This document shows positions 25,768 through 34,197 of a stretch of DNA of 64,000 nt, piece by piece. The notes below the pieces were generated by a model. The model worked only from the letters and a program-made list of their open reading frames with translations. It searched no databases and had not been told where the DNA came from. The translations under genes and the position numbers were made by a program. The stretch spans positions 1 through 64,000 of the forward strand of contig CALXMN010000001.1 of the NCBI GenBank assembly GCA_944389495.1, in the 5' to 3' direction. Each line of letters starts with the position of its first letter. The first letter of the stretch is position 1. The DNA is from an uncultured Alphaproteobacteria bacterium. Lineage in GTDB: Bacteria > Pseudomonadota > Alphaproteobacteria > Rs-D84.

Positions 25768-26472
25768 ATGGAACTGCTGATCAAAGGTTCGACCGAATTA
25801 AACAAAATGTTTATGGCGTTGCAACGAACGGCATCCGGCCTGCGTCACGATTTTGGCGAGGTGGAAAATCTGCAACAATCCCTGCACGGTGCGCGTGACT
25901 TTGTAAAAAAGGCCGCGAGTCGTATCGAAGAAAGCATTTTGTCCGATTTGCTGTTGGTGCGTCCGGCGGCGGGTTTGTTGACCCCGAATGTGACACGCGA
26001 CGGCGCGGGGCGTGAAGAATTTGTATTATCGCTTTCGGGTGCGGCGAATTTTGTTCGCGCGAATCCGCATTTTGCAATATCATTGGCATTGCGTTCGAAT
26101 GACGAAACGAAAATCGCATTGGTATATTCACCAATTGATGAACGTTTGTATTATGCCGAGTTGGGACGTGGCGCATACGTTTTTTCGGCATATCATTCTG
26201 CGCGCGTTCGTGTATCTAATTTATCAGAAACGGCGGATTTAACGGTTGCGTATAATACCACGTATGCGCGGCGCACAATTGGTGATGTGCGTCGTACGGG
26301 ATGTCCGGCATTGGATTTGGCGTGGGTTGCATCTGGTAAATTTGATGGATATGTTTCTGATCCGTTGGATTTTGCAGAAATTGCGGCGGGCGACCTGCTT
26401 GTACGCGAGGCCGGCGGAAAAATCACAATGGATTCTGAATTAATTGCGACCAACGGCCACATAGATTTATAG
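25768..26472 (+). CDS. Degenerate inositol-monophosphatase-family protein
   Basis: A 234-residue protein with the IMPase/SuhB fold pattern: an N-terminal helical part, FVLSLSGAANFVRANPHFAISLAL where active enzymes have DPxDGTxNF, the strand IALVYSPIDERLYYAELGRGAY, and DFAEIAAGDLLVREAGG near the end where WDxAAG is normal. The two metal-binding aspartates of DPxDGT are gone (LSLSGA), so metal-dependent phosphatase activity is unlikely. Placement behind rpmE and SuhB's known role in ribosome maturation make a non-catalytic RNA-related role conceivable, but this is inference. Confidence 0.72.
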   Translation: MELLIKGSTELNKMFMALQRTASGLRHDFGEVENLQQSLHGARDFVKKAASRIEESILSDLLLVRPAAGLLTPNVTRDGAGREEFVLSLSGAANFVRANPHFAISLALRSNDETKIALVYSPIDERLYYAELGRGAYVFSAYHSARVRVSNLSETADLTVAYNTTYARRTIGDVRRTGCPALDLAWVASGKFDGYVSDPLDFAEIAAGDLLVREAGGKITMDSELIATNGHIDL

Positions 26473-26498
26473 TTTTTTTGTTTGATGGCTTGGTTTAT

Positions 26499-26522
26499 CC
26501 CGCACAAACGCGGGGTTTTTAT
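26499..26522 (+). terminator. Intrinsic terminator after the IMPase-like gene
   Basis: CCCGC, ACAAAC loop and GCGGG followed by GTTTTTATTT. Confidence 0.85.
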
Positions 26523-26615
26523 TTGATGGTCCGGTGCGAATGATTTTTAGCCAGAATCGAGAAACACATCACTTAATTATCTTTTGCCGGGTCAAAAAAT
26601 AAAAACCCGGGCCAG

Positions 26616-26846
26616 AAAAAGGGCGGGAATGCCCGAATTTGTGGAGATAAGATGGACATTCCCACGGCAGGTTACATATATTTGTAACAGGTGGTTGGAG
26701 GTTCAAAACTATATCAAGCAAATAGCGGAACTTATTCGATATATTCGTTCCCCTCCAACCCGATAAGCAATTGGTTGGCAGGATTTTAACGCAACCCGGT
26801 GCGCGCCTGATAGAGGTTTTGATGCCTCGCATTGATTCCCAATGCC
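26616..26846 (-). ncRNA. Structured RNA copy 3, probable free-standing small RNA
   Basis: Minus-strand homologue of the leaders at 11921 and 38762, with no gene behind it. Helices keep their places with new sequences: GCATTG/CAATGC, GAGG/CCTC whose loop TCAAAA pairs with TTTTGA downstream, GCGCA/TGCGT, CCAACC/GGTTGG, GGAAC/GTTCC around the same GAATATATCGAATAAG loop, CTAT/ATAG, and GGTTGGAG/CTCCAACC. The attenuator arm is missing; instead a GTTACA/TGTAAC hairpin and a 10-bp hairpin (GGGAATGTCC/GGGCATTCCC) follow, ending in GCCC plus five T. The loop of that last hairpin contains TCTTATCTCC, complementary to the RBS of both small secreted-protein operons. It occupies most of the 458-bp gap 26473-26930. 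Confidence 0.72.
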
Positions 26847-26851
26847 ATATT

Positions 26852-26880
26852 ATTATAACACGTTTAATTTTGCATTTCCA
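26852..26880 (-). promoter_or_regulatory. Promoter of structured RNA copy 3
   Basis: On the minus strand TGGAAA (26875-26880), a 17-bp spacer and a perfect TATAAT (26852-26857) place the start about 26846, exactly at the first hairpin, as in the other two copies. Confidence 0.68.
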
Positions 26881-26930
26881 GAAAATAAAATACAAAACTT
26901 GCAAATGCGGGATAAATATCTTAAAATTTA

Positions 26931-28985
26931 ATGGCTATGAAATTCAAAAAATTTTTACGTATTTTTCTGAATATATTGTTTTGGTGCTTTACATTTGGGA
27001 TTGCGGCATTGGCGGTCTTGGTTTTTATTTATGGTAACGATTTGCCGGATTACAAGAAATTGGCAACCTATGCCCCGCCGGTTGCAACCCGTCTTTACGC
27101 TTCGGACGGCAGTTTATTAATAGAATACGCCGAAGAACGTCGCGTATTCATTGATTTTGAAGATTTGCCGCCCCAATTGGTTAATGCGTTTATCGCGGCC
27201 GAGGATCAAAATTTCTGGACACATCCCGGCATTGATGTCCAGGGTATAACCCGTGCATTGGTAAATAATGGATTGCGTTTGGTCGGGTTTGATGCGCGTT
27301 TTTCGGGGGCATCCACCATCACGCAACAGGTTGCAAAAAACTTTTTCTTAACATCTGAACGTACCATTTCGCGCAAGATAAAAGAGGCGATTTTGGCCCT
27401 GCGTCTGGAACGTACTTTTTCCAAAGAACATATTTTAACCCTTTATATGAACCAGATATATTTGGGTGCGCGTGCATACGGCGTTGGTTCTGCGGCATTG
27501 ATGTATTTTAACAAGCCTGTGTCGGACTTAACCTTGGCGGAATGTGCTTTTTTGGCGGCATTGCCCAAGGCGCCAAACAATCGTGATAACGCCATTGCGC
27601 GTCGAAACTATGTATTACGTCGTATGGTTGACGAAGGCTATATCACACAATCTGCGGCGGATGCGGCCGCGGCCGAACCATTGAATATCAACAGTGGTTT
27701 TACCGCGCAAATGGATGCAGACTTTCAATATTTCGCCGAAGATGTTCGTCGTCAATTATTGGAAACATTGGGGCGCGAAACATTGTATAACCAGGGGCTT
27801 TATATCAAGACGACAATTGTTCCTGAATTCCAGCACGCCGCATCTGCGGCATTAAATCGCGAACTGGATCGATATAATTCAATTCGTGGTGAAAACGAGC
27901 CGAAGTTACAAGGGGCAATTATTGCGATGAACCCGCACACAGGACGTATTGTTGCGATGTCTGGGGGGCGTTCCTTTGCCGAGAGTTCTTTTAATCGTGC
28001 AACCCAGGCAATGCGCCAAATTGGCAGTACGATAAAACCATTTGTATATTTGGCGGCACTGGAACAAGGTACCTCGCCCGAGGCATTAATTCTTGACGCA
28101 CCGATTGTTGGCTGGCGCGAAGATAACTCGTTATGGAAACCGGAAAATTACGATAAAAAATTTTTGGGTGATATACCGTTACGCTATGCATTGGAAACAT
28201 CGCGCAATGTTCCGGCGGTTCGTATGGTGCAAAGTCTTGGGGTTGAAAACGCCATAGAGGTTGCCCAGCGTTTCGGTGTCTATCCCCAGAATTTGGAAAA
28301 TATAAATTTGTCATTGGCATTGGGGTCGGGCGAAACAACACTCCAGCGGTTGGTTTTGGGATATTCCGCGTTCGTAAATGGTGGTCACGTAATTCAACCG
28401 AAATTGGTTGATTATATCCAGGATCGTTATGGTCGTTCTTTGGATGGTCGTACGCCCCAGTTGATTGATTGGCAACCTGATTTGTTGCCACCCGAACGCG
28501 TTTCTGATGATTTGCCTTTGTCCGACCCACAAAGTTTATATCAAATGGTATCAATATTACAGGGCACCGTTGAACGTGGTACCGGTCGCCAGGCACGTGT
28601 TCCCGGCCATACAATCGCGGGCAAGACCGGCACAACAAACGATGTCAAAGATATATGGTTTGTTGGTTTTTCCAAGAATTTAATCGCGGGCGTTTATCTG
28701 GGGTTTGATATGCCGGCCCCATTGGGGCGTGGCGCAGGCAGTCATATGGCCGCGCGCGTATTCGCAGACTTTATGAAAACTGCCCTGGCGAATGAAAAGA
28801 ATCAACCGTTTTCTGTCCCGGATGGTATGACCTTTGTTCGTGTTAATCGGATGAGTGGCGCCGCCGCCGCCGATGACCCCAATGGCACCATTATTACCGA
28901 GGCATTTAAACCCGGGCAAAAACCGAATCCGGCCCCGCATAAGACTGCGGCACAATCCGGTCCGTCCGTTGGCGGAATATTTTAA
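26931..28985 (+). CDS. mrcA: Penicillin-binding protein 1A, bifunctional transglycosylase/transpeptidase
   Basis: A 684-residue class A PBP that polymerises and cross-links peptidoglycan. A single N-terminal membrane anchor (residues about 9-35) is followed by the GT51 domain with EDQNFWTHPGID, the STITQQVAKNFF block and KIKEAILALRLE. The transpeptidase has STIKPFVYLAAL, SRN and KTGTTND. The C-terminal tail is Pro/Gly-rich and low complexity. At 684 residues it is shorter than the 800-850 of enterobacterial PBP1A, because of a reduced linker/OB region. It opens a run of cell-wall genes. Two ATGs six bases apart could both serve as the start. Confidence 0.95.
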   Translation: MAMKFKKFLRIFLNILFWCFTFGIAALAVLVFIYGNDLPDYKKLATYAPPVATRLYASDGSLLIEYAEERRVFIDFEDLPPQLVNAFIAAEDQNFWTHPGIDVQGITRALVNNGLRLVGFDARFSGASTITQQVAKNFFLTSERTISRKIKEAILALRLERTFSKEHILTLYMNQIYLGARAYGVGSAALMYFNKPVSDLTLAECAFLAALPKAPNNRDNAIARRNYVLRRMVDEGYITQSAADAAAAEPLNINSGFTAQMDADFQYFAEDVRRQLLETLGRETLYNQGLYIKTTIVPEFQHAASAALNRELDRYNSIRGENEPKLQGAIIAMNPHTGRIVAMSGGRSFAESSFNRATQAMRQIGSTIKPFVYLAALEQGTSPEALILDAPIVGWREDNSLWKPENYDKKFLGDIPLRYALETSRNVPAVRMVQSLGVENAIEVAQRFGVYPQNLENINLSLALGSGETTLQRLVLGYSAFVNGGHVIQPKLVDYIQDRYGRSLDGRTPQLIDWQPDLLPPERVSDDLPLSDPQSLYQMVSILQGTVERGTGRQARVPGHTIAGKTGTTNDVKDIWFVGFSKNLIAGVYLGFDMPAPLGRGAGSHMAARVFADFMKTALANEKNQPFSVPDGMTFVRVNRMSGAAAADDPNGTIITEAFKPGQKPNPAPHKTAAQSGPSVGGIF

Positions 28986-28999
28986 AAATGGGGGAAAAG

Positions 29000-29293
29000 A
29001 TGAAACGTTTTATGTTGATGTTTTTGATGGCAATGACATTGGTTGCGTGTAATAAAAAAGATTCCACGATTGTTTGTGGTGATTATGATGTAACAATAAA
29101 TATGGCCGCGGATGGCGAAACAATAACTGCGGTTATAAACGGCGACGAAATGACATTACAACACGCGATTTCAGCATCTGGGGCGCGATATGTCGGCGAA
29201 TTAAATGATACCGTTGTGACATTATGGAACCAGGGCACGGAATGGACGCTGTTTTTTAACGAAGATGTACCAATTTCGTGTACTATTAAATAA
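29000..29293 (+). CDS. MliC-like lysozyme-inhibitor lipoprotein
   Basis: A 97-residue lipoprotein: MKRFMLMFLMAMTLVAC with lipobox LVAC, giving a lipidated Cys17. The mature part fits the MliC/PliC pattern: an early Cys (IVCGDYDVTINM), the central SASGARYVGEL block, WNQGTEWTLFF and a final Cys (ISCTIK), which would form the usual disulfide. Proteins of this family inhibit c-type lysozyme, protecting peptidoglycan from host enzyme. The start with GGGGGAAAAG upstream gives a proper lipoprotein signal. It lies between PBP1A and MraY in the cell-wall cluster. Confidence 0.78.
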   Translation: MKRFMLMFLMAMTLVACNKKDSTIVCGDYDVTINMAADGETITAVINGDEMTLQHAISASGARYVGELNDTVVTLWNQGTEWTLFFNEDVPISCTIK

Positions 29294-29347
29294 TTTTGGC
29301 TTTGTAATATTTATGTGATAGAATGTCAGCATAAGAAGGAGAATTTT

Positions 29348-30436
29348 ATGCTGACATCTTTGTTTTTGGAACGTGGGGCGACTTTTTTTGCCAGTGGTTG
29401 GACCCAGTTTGCGGCGGCATTCGGATTTGCGTTTTTAATCGTGTTAATATTCGGTCGCCCATTTATAAATATGATGCATCGTATCCAAAAACGGGGCCAG
29501 CCAATCAGCGAAAATGTTCCAAGTGTTCATCGGCAAAAGGCCGGAACACCATCGATGGGTGGTTTGTTAATAATTACGGCAATAATAATCCCCAGTATTT
29601 TGTTTATGCCTGTTTTTAATCCGACGGGTTGGATTGCATTATTGTCGCTGGTAATGTTTGGGGCGATTGGTTTTGTGGATGATTATAAAAAAATATCATC
29701 TCAATCGCACAAGGCATCAAACGGACTGTCGCCGTTAACCCGTCTTGGGCTCGAAGCGGTATGTGTTATCATCTTGGCGTATTTAATAAACCGCACAATT
29801 CCGCTGTATATCCCGGAATTGTCTTTGGCGTTACCATTTGGAATAATTTTGTCGTTGGGAATATGGTATTACGTGTTTGCGTATTTTGTAATCGCAGGCA
29901 GTGCAAATGCCACAAACATAACCGATGGCTTGGATGGTATGTTGGCCAAGTTATATATGCCGGTTTTGGTTGTGTTGGTTGTTGCGCTTTATGGTGCGAC
30001 GCGAATTGGTTTTATGGATACGGTTATGTTTCTGCCGACGGCCAGCGGCCTGTACGCGGTTTTGGGCGCGGCATTTGGTGCGGTTCTTGGGTTTTTGTGG
30101 TTTAATGCAAAGCCGGCGTCAATTTTTATGGGCGATGTTGGTTCGTTGGCATTGGGCGGATTTATGGGTACGGTCGCGATGTTGTTAAAGTCGGAAATAA
30201 TAATGGCTATTGCGGCGGGAATGATGGTTTTAATTTTGCTGTCATCATTTATCCAGACAATGTATTTCAAGATTTCGCGCAAGATTACCGGTACTGGGCG
30301 TCGTGTATTTCTGCGTGCGCCATTACATCATCATTTTGAAGAATTGGGATGGCCAGAAACCAAGATTGTTGAACGATTTTTCGTGATGTCTGTTTTGTTT
30401 TCTGGGCTGGCGTTGGTGTTATTAAAATTCGCATAA
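29348..30436 (+). CDS. mraY: Phospho-N-acetylmuramoyl-pentapeptide transferase
   Basis: A 362-residue polytopic enzyme that transfers phospho-MurNAc-pentapeptide to undecaprenyl phosphate, making lipid I. It has the family marks KAGTPSMGGLLI, GFVDDYKK with the catalytic Asp pair, NATNITDGLDG, FMGDVGSLALGG and RAPLHHHFEELGW. About ten membrane segments. AAGGAG precedes the ATG by 8 nt. FtsW follows after 7 bp; MurD, usual between them, is missing here. Confidence 0.97.
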   Translation: MLTSLFLERGATFFASGWTQFAAAFGFAFLIVLIFGRPFINMMHRIQKRGQPISENVPSVHRQKAGTPSMGGLLIITAIIIPSILFMPVFNPTGWIALLSLVMFGAIGFVDDYKKISSQSHKASNGLSPLTRLGLEAVCVIILAYLINRTIPLYIPELSLALPFGIILSLGIWYYVFAYFVIAGSANATNITDGLDGMLAKLYMPVLVVLVVALYGATRIGFMDTVMFLPTASGLYAVLGAAFGAVLGFLWFNAKPASIFMGDVGSLALGGFMGTVAMLLKSEIIMAIAAGMMVLILLSSFIQTMYFKISRKITGTGRRVFLRAPLHHHFEELGWPETKIVERFFVMSVLFSGLALVLLKFA

Positions 30437-30443
30437 GTTGAAA

Positions 30444-31583
30444 ATGTTACGAACCGAAGAAAGTAAACTTACCAGTTGGTATTTTGAAACAGACCGTAAA
30501 TTATTGGTCTATGTACTGGTTATGATGGTAATCAGTGTAATTTGTATGATTTCCGCCGGGTCGGTTGCGGCGGAACGTCTTGGACATCCGTGGAATTATT
30601 ATATTGTCAAGGCAATTCCTTTTTATATCCTGGGGGTTATCTTTTTGCTGGGGTCCAGTATGTTGTCCAAGAAATGGGTTATGTGGCTGTCGTGGGCAAA
30701 TGTTGGTGTTGGGTTACTGCTGCTGTTGGTTACATTGATTGCGCCACATACCATAAACGGTTCAGACAGATTTGTGTCTTTGATGGGATTGGCGAATGTT
30801 ATGCCCGCAGATATTATGAAGCCCGGGTTTATAATTATTACGGCCTGGTTTTTATCCAAGATGCGTGATACATACGGTGACGATATATTTTTCAATCGTG
30901 CGGCGTGGCGTTTTCGGTGGCTGTCTTGGTGGCCATATCTGGCGACCTTTGCGGTTGCATTGTTGATAATCTTTTCGCATCCAGATTTGGGAACGGCAAT
31001 TTTATATTTAACGGTTTTGGGCGCGATGCTGTTTATTGCGGGGTTACCATTGATAATGATACCTGTGATTGCAATGGCTGGATTGGGATTGTTAACGGTG
31101 GCGTTTTTCACAATGTCGCACGTTCATAATAGAATAATTTCATTTTTTACCGGCACAGGTGACACGTACCAGGTTACGCAATCAATGCAGTCGATACAAA
31201 ATGGCGGCTTGTTTGGCCAGGGTGACGGTTCGTTTGTAAAGCAATCATTGCCGGATGCGCACACAGATTTTATCTTTGCCGCGATTGCCGAAGATGCGGG
31301 TGCGATATTGGCGTGTGCATTAATTGTGTTCTTGATGTTGGTTCTGCGCCGTTTGATTGTGAACGCGTGCAATGCGCGTGACAAGTTTGTGTTATATGCC
31401 GCGGGTGGTGCGGCGGCACTGTTCGGAACCCAGGTTTGTATAAATCTGATGTCTACGTTAAATTTATTTGCGCCCAAGGGTATGACGTTGCCATTTATTT
31501 CATATGGGGGCAGTTCGTTGTTATCGTTCTGTTTGCTGTTTGGTTTTATTATGGCAATTGTTCGTGAAGACAAATGGAAATAA
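30444..31583 (+). CDS. ftsW: Lipid II polymerase FtsW (SEDS family)
   Basis: A 379-residue SEDS-family membrane protein with about ten helices. The large periplasmic loop region has NGSDRFVSLMGLANVMPADIMKP, matching the GAxRWI...QPSE block in weakened form, and the late segments QSLPDAHTDFIFAAIAEDAG and PFISYGGSSLLSF are diagnostic. Neighbourhood (mraY before, murG after) favours FtsW over RodA. It polymerises septal glycan strands with its cognate class B PBP. A TTG two codons upstream is an alternative start. Confidence 0.94.
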   Translation: MLRTEESKLTSWYFETDRKLLVYVLVMMVISVICMISAGSVAAERLGHPWNYYIVKAIPFYILGVIFLLGSSMLSKKWVMWLSWANVGVGLLLLLVTLIAPHTINGSDRFVSLMGLANVMPADIMKPGFIIITAWFLSKMRDTYGDDIFFNRAAWRFRWLSWWPYLATFAVALLIIFSHPDLGTAILYLTVLGAMLFIAGLPLIMIPVIAMAGLGLLTVAFFTMSHVHNRIISFFTGTGDTYQVTQSMQSIQNGGLFGQGDGSFVKQSLPDAHTDFIFAAIAEDAGAILACALIVFLMLVLRRLIVNACNARDKFVLYAAGGAAALFGTQVCINLMSTLNLFAPKGMTLPFISYGGSSLLSFCLLFGFIMAIVREDKWK

Positions 31584-31598
31584 ATTGGGGGATTTAAA

Positions 31599-32645
31599 AT
31601 GAAGATTTGGATTGCAACGGGTGGAACCGGTGGACACGTTTTTCCCGCACTAAGTGTGGCCCAAGAATTATCCGCACGTGGCCATAAAATTATTATATCA
31701 ACCGATGGGCGTGTTCGTAAAATGGTTCGTGACGGTGCGCCACGTGGTTCGGGCGTTGTGTCTGTATGGGCATCTGGTGTTGGTGGCAAAGGACGTATGC
31801 ATCAAATTATGGCGTTGTTTAAAATTGCGGTATCTGCGATATGGTTATCGTTGCGTTTTGGGATTACGCGTCCTGAACGTGTGGTTGCGTTTGGCGGATA
31901 TGCATCTGTGGCACCGGTGTTTGCGGCGCATTTGTGGAAAATTCCAACATATTTGCACGAACAGAATGCGGCAATTGGTCGTGCGAACAAATTTACAATG
32001 CGCTGGGTCAGGACATTGATGACCAGTTTTCCAAACGTTGACGGAATTCCAACCAATACATCTGTGCGTGTGGTGTATACAGGATTACCGGTGCGTCGTG
32101 AAATTTTGGCACGTGCGGGCGCGCCTTTGCCAAATGGTGCGCATTTGTTGGTGACGGGCGGTTCGTTGGGTGCCCAGATTTTGGATGATGTCGTTCCAAC
32201 CGCAATTTTACAAATGAAAAATAAAAAGATTTTTGTGACACATCAAACGCGCCCTGAAAATGTTGCACGCCTTCAAAAGTTATATGCAGACAATAAAATA
32301 CGCGCAAATGTTTTGTCGTTTATTCACGATATGGCGGGCGCAATTGCAAATTCTGATTTGATAATCGGCCGCAGCGGTGCCAGCACGGTTGTTGAATTGG
32401 AAACAATCGGTCGTGCGGCAATATTGGTACCATTAAATATCAATCCAGACCAGGCGGCCAATGCGGCCAGTTTTGCGCGTCTTGGCGGCGGCTTTGCGGT
32501 GCCCCAGGAAAAGTTTACGCCAAAATGGTTGGCGTCAACATTAACCGAACTGTTCGATAATCCATCACGCTTGGAAAAAATGGCCAAGAAAGCATTGGTT
32601 CCAAACAATGCAGTAAAAATAATTTGTGATGAAATAACAAAATAA
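31599..32645 (+). CDS. murG: UDP-GlcNAc:lipid I N-acetylglucosaminyltransferase
   Basis: A 348-residue GT28 enzyme that adds GlcNAc to lipid I to form lipid II on the inner membrane face. It has GGTGGHVFPALSVA at the N terminus, FGGYASVAP, HEQNAAIGRANK, the GGSLGAQILDD start of the second domain, IIGRSGASTVVELE and NPDQAANA. It follows ftsW by 15 bp and closes the mraY-ftsW-murG operon; murC, murB and ddl do not follow. Confidence 0.96.
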   Translation: MKIWIATGGTGGHVFPALSVAQELSARGHKIIISTDGRVRKMVRDGAPRGSGVVSVWASGVGGKGRMHQIMALFKIAVSAIWLSLRFGITRPERVVAFGGYASVAPVFAAHLWKIPTYLHEQNAAIGRANKFTMRWVRTLMTSFPNVDGIPTNTSVRVVYTGLPVRREILARAGAPLPNGAHLLVTGGSLGAQILDDVVPTAILQMKNKKIFVTHQTRPENVARLQKLYADNKIRANVLSFIHDMAGAIANSDLIIGRSGASTVVELETIGRAAILVPLNINPDQAANAASFARLGGGFAVPQEKFTPKWLASTLTELFDNPSRLEKMAKKALVPNNAVKIICDEITK

Positions 32646-32719
32646 TTTGTTTGATGCATTTTTCCACTTGCGCCCGATTCGTCATTTGTTCTATGATAAA
32701 TACAGGAAGGAAAGGAAAA

Positions 32720-34189
32720 ATGCGACAGATTGCAATTTCTGTGTTATCGCTGTTTATTGCGTTGCCGGCATTTGCGGATGTTCGTTTGCCGGTTGTAAAT
32801 ATTGCTGCGGGCGGGATTTCGGCGCGTGCCGCATTTGGTGAACCGATTGTTCCAACACAATCTGTAACGCCAAAATCGACCGGAACTGTCGCATCAAATT
32901 CAACAAAAGATACAAAAAAATTGGCCCAAGATTCTGTGAACGTGGCGGACACGGCCGCGCGTGCCGTTGTACCCGCAAGGCCGGAAACGCTTGTGGCCAC
33001 GGCGGATGCGGCGGATACGGGCGAACAAATTATTGCGGATGCGGATGTTTTGACACCGCGCCGGCCCAGTTCTGATTTATGGGCGCACGCATCGGTTGGT
33101 GATGTGGTACCGTTGCGTTTACCCACACCGGACGAGTTTTCGGTTATCCGTTCTGATGCCACATTACCGGAAGAGAATTTGGATAATACCGCCAAGACGA
33201 CGCAAACACGTGTTGCCGTGGCGCCGGTTAATAAACCTGTGTCGGTAAATACAGAAACGACGTCCCGTGCGGTGTCGGAACCACTGTCTGAATTGGATGC
33301 CCAGATTGCGCGCCTGAACGAATTACAGCGTCGTGCCGACGAAAGTGTACGTGAAGATTTTGCCCGGGCTAACCCCGCACCACGTGCGGCAACGGTCGTG
33401 GACCAAAACGTTACGACGCGTCGAAATGTTGTTGCGCGCCCAACCGTGTCGCGTGCCGCAAATATTGATGTGGCGCCCCGTGTTGCGCGTTCAGATGTGG
33501 ACGATTATTCCCCCAACGATACAGATGATGTAACTTTGTCGCAAATGGTTGTACCAATGGATGATATGACCGATGACGTTGTTGTTCGCGCGGTAAAAAA
33601 GGCAGAATCCCCACGCATCGCATCTGTTCGTAATGATATGACACAAATGAGCCCCAGTGAATTACGCAAGGCGTTCAGAAAAACATTTTTATCTGAAAAC
33701 AAACATTTGTCCACATTCCAAATAGACGATCGTTTTGACGTGGCCAGTGATATGACCGCCAACGCCGCAGGTTTTACGTCTGCGCGTGATTTGTCCGAAA
33801 CGGGTGGTATTCGTCCATTGGAAATCAAGATAAAGTTCCGTAATGATGATGCGGCATTGTCGCGTGATAATTATAATTTGTTAACCGAATATGCGGGAAT
33901 TGTGTTAAGCAATCCAACACGTGCGGTCCAGGTTTCAATTCCGCAAAGTGTAACGACCGACAAAGATGATCGTAAATTGGCGGCGCGTCGTTTGGCCATC
34001 ATAGAACAGGTGTTACGTGATAACGGTATTTCCGAACAACGTATTTTACCTGTCTTGTCCCAACGGGACGAGGAGGGATTGGTTCTGCGTATGATTTCTT
34101 TGGATCAATATGAAACATTGACCCGTCAACAGCGTGATATATTTGGCGACACAATCAGCAAAAAAACCTACAGAAGTATGTCGTGGTAA
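32720..34189 (+). CDS. Secreted low-complexity protein with OmpA-like C-terminal domain
   Basis: A 489-residue exported protein. Signal peptide MRQIAISVLSLFIALPAFA; then about 330 residues rich in Ala, Val, Thr, Asp and Arg with stretches such as RRNVVARPTVSRAANIDVA that echo the VSR repeats in the proteins at 8860 and 13004. The last 120 residues (IKFRNDDAALSRDNYNLLTEY, DDRKLAARRLAIIEQVL, ISEQRILPVLS) follow the OmpA/MotB pattern of strand, helix and an AxRR-type helix, so peptidoglycan association is possible. The Asp and Arg that bind diaminopimelate are not clearly conserved. It is 74 bp behind murG with its own AGGAAGG site; comF follows after 8 bp. Confidence 0.62.
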   Translation: MRQIAISVLSLFIALPAFADVRLPVVNIAAGGISARAAFGEPIVPTQSVTPKSTGTVASNSTKDTKKLAQDSVNVADTAARAVVPARPETLVATADAADTGEQIIADADVLTPRRPSSDLWAHASVGDVVPLRLPTPDEFSVIRSDATLPEENLDNTAKTTQTRVAVAPVNKPVSVNTETTSRAVSEPLSELDAQIARLNELQRRADESVREDFARANPAPRAATVVDQNVTTRRNVVARPTVSRAANIDVAPRVARSDVDDYSPNDTDDVTLSQMVVPMDDMTDDVVVRAVKKAESPRIASVRNDMTQMSPSELRKAFRKTFLSENKHLSTFQIDDRFDVASDMTANAAGFTSARDLSETGGIRPLEIKIKFRNDDAALSRDNYNLLTEYAGIVLSNPTRAVQVSIPQSVTTDKDDRKLAARRLAIIEQVLRDNGISEQRILPVLSQRDEEGLVLRMISLDQYETLTRQQRDIFGDTISKKTYRSMSW

Positions 34190-34197
34190 GTCCGTAT

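Noticed and set aside
26652-26687. 11-codon plus-strand mini-ORF (MDIPTAGYIYL) behind a GGAGATAAGA that looks like an RBS
   Set aside because: The element lies opposite the terminator loop of RNA copy 3, and the plus strand has no promoter between the terminator at 26522 and this point. The anti-SD reading on the minus strand explains it better, though it is not excluded.
30438-30443. TTG start for ftsW two codons before the ATG
   Set aside because: The ATG at 30444 gives an equally good N terminus, and no better RBS supports the TTG.
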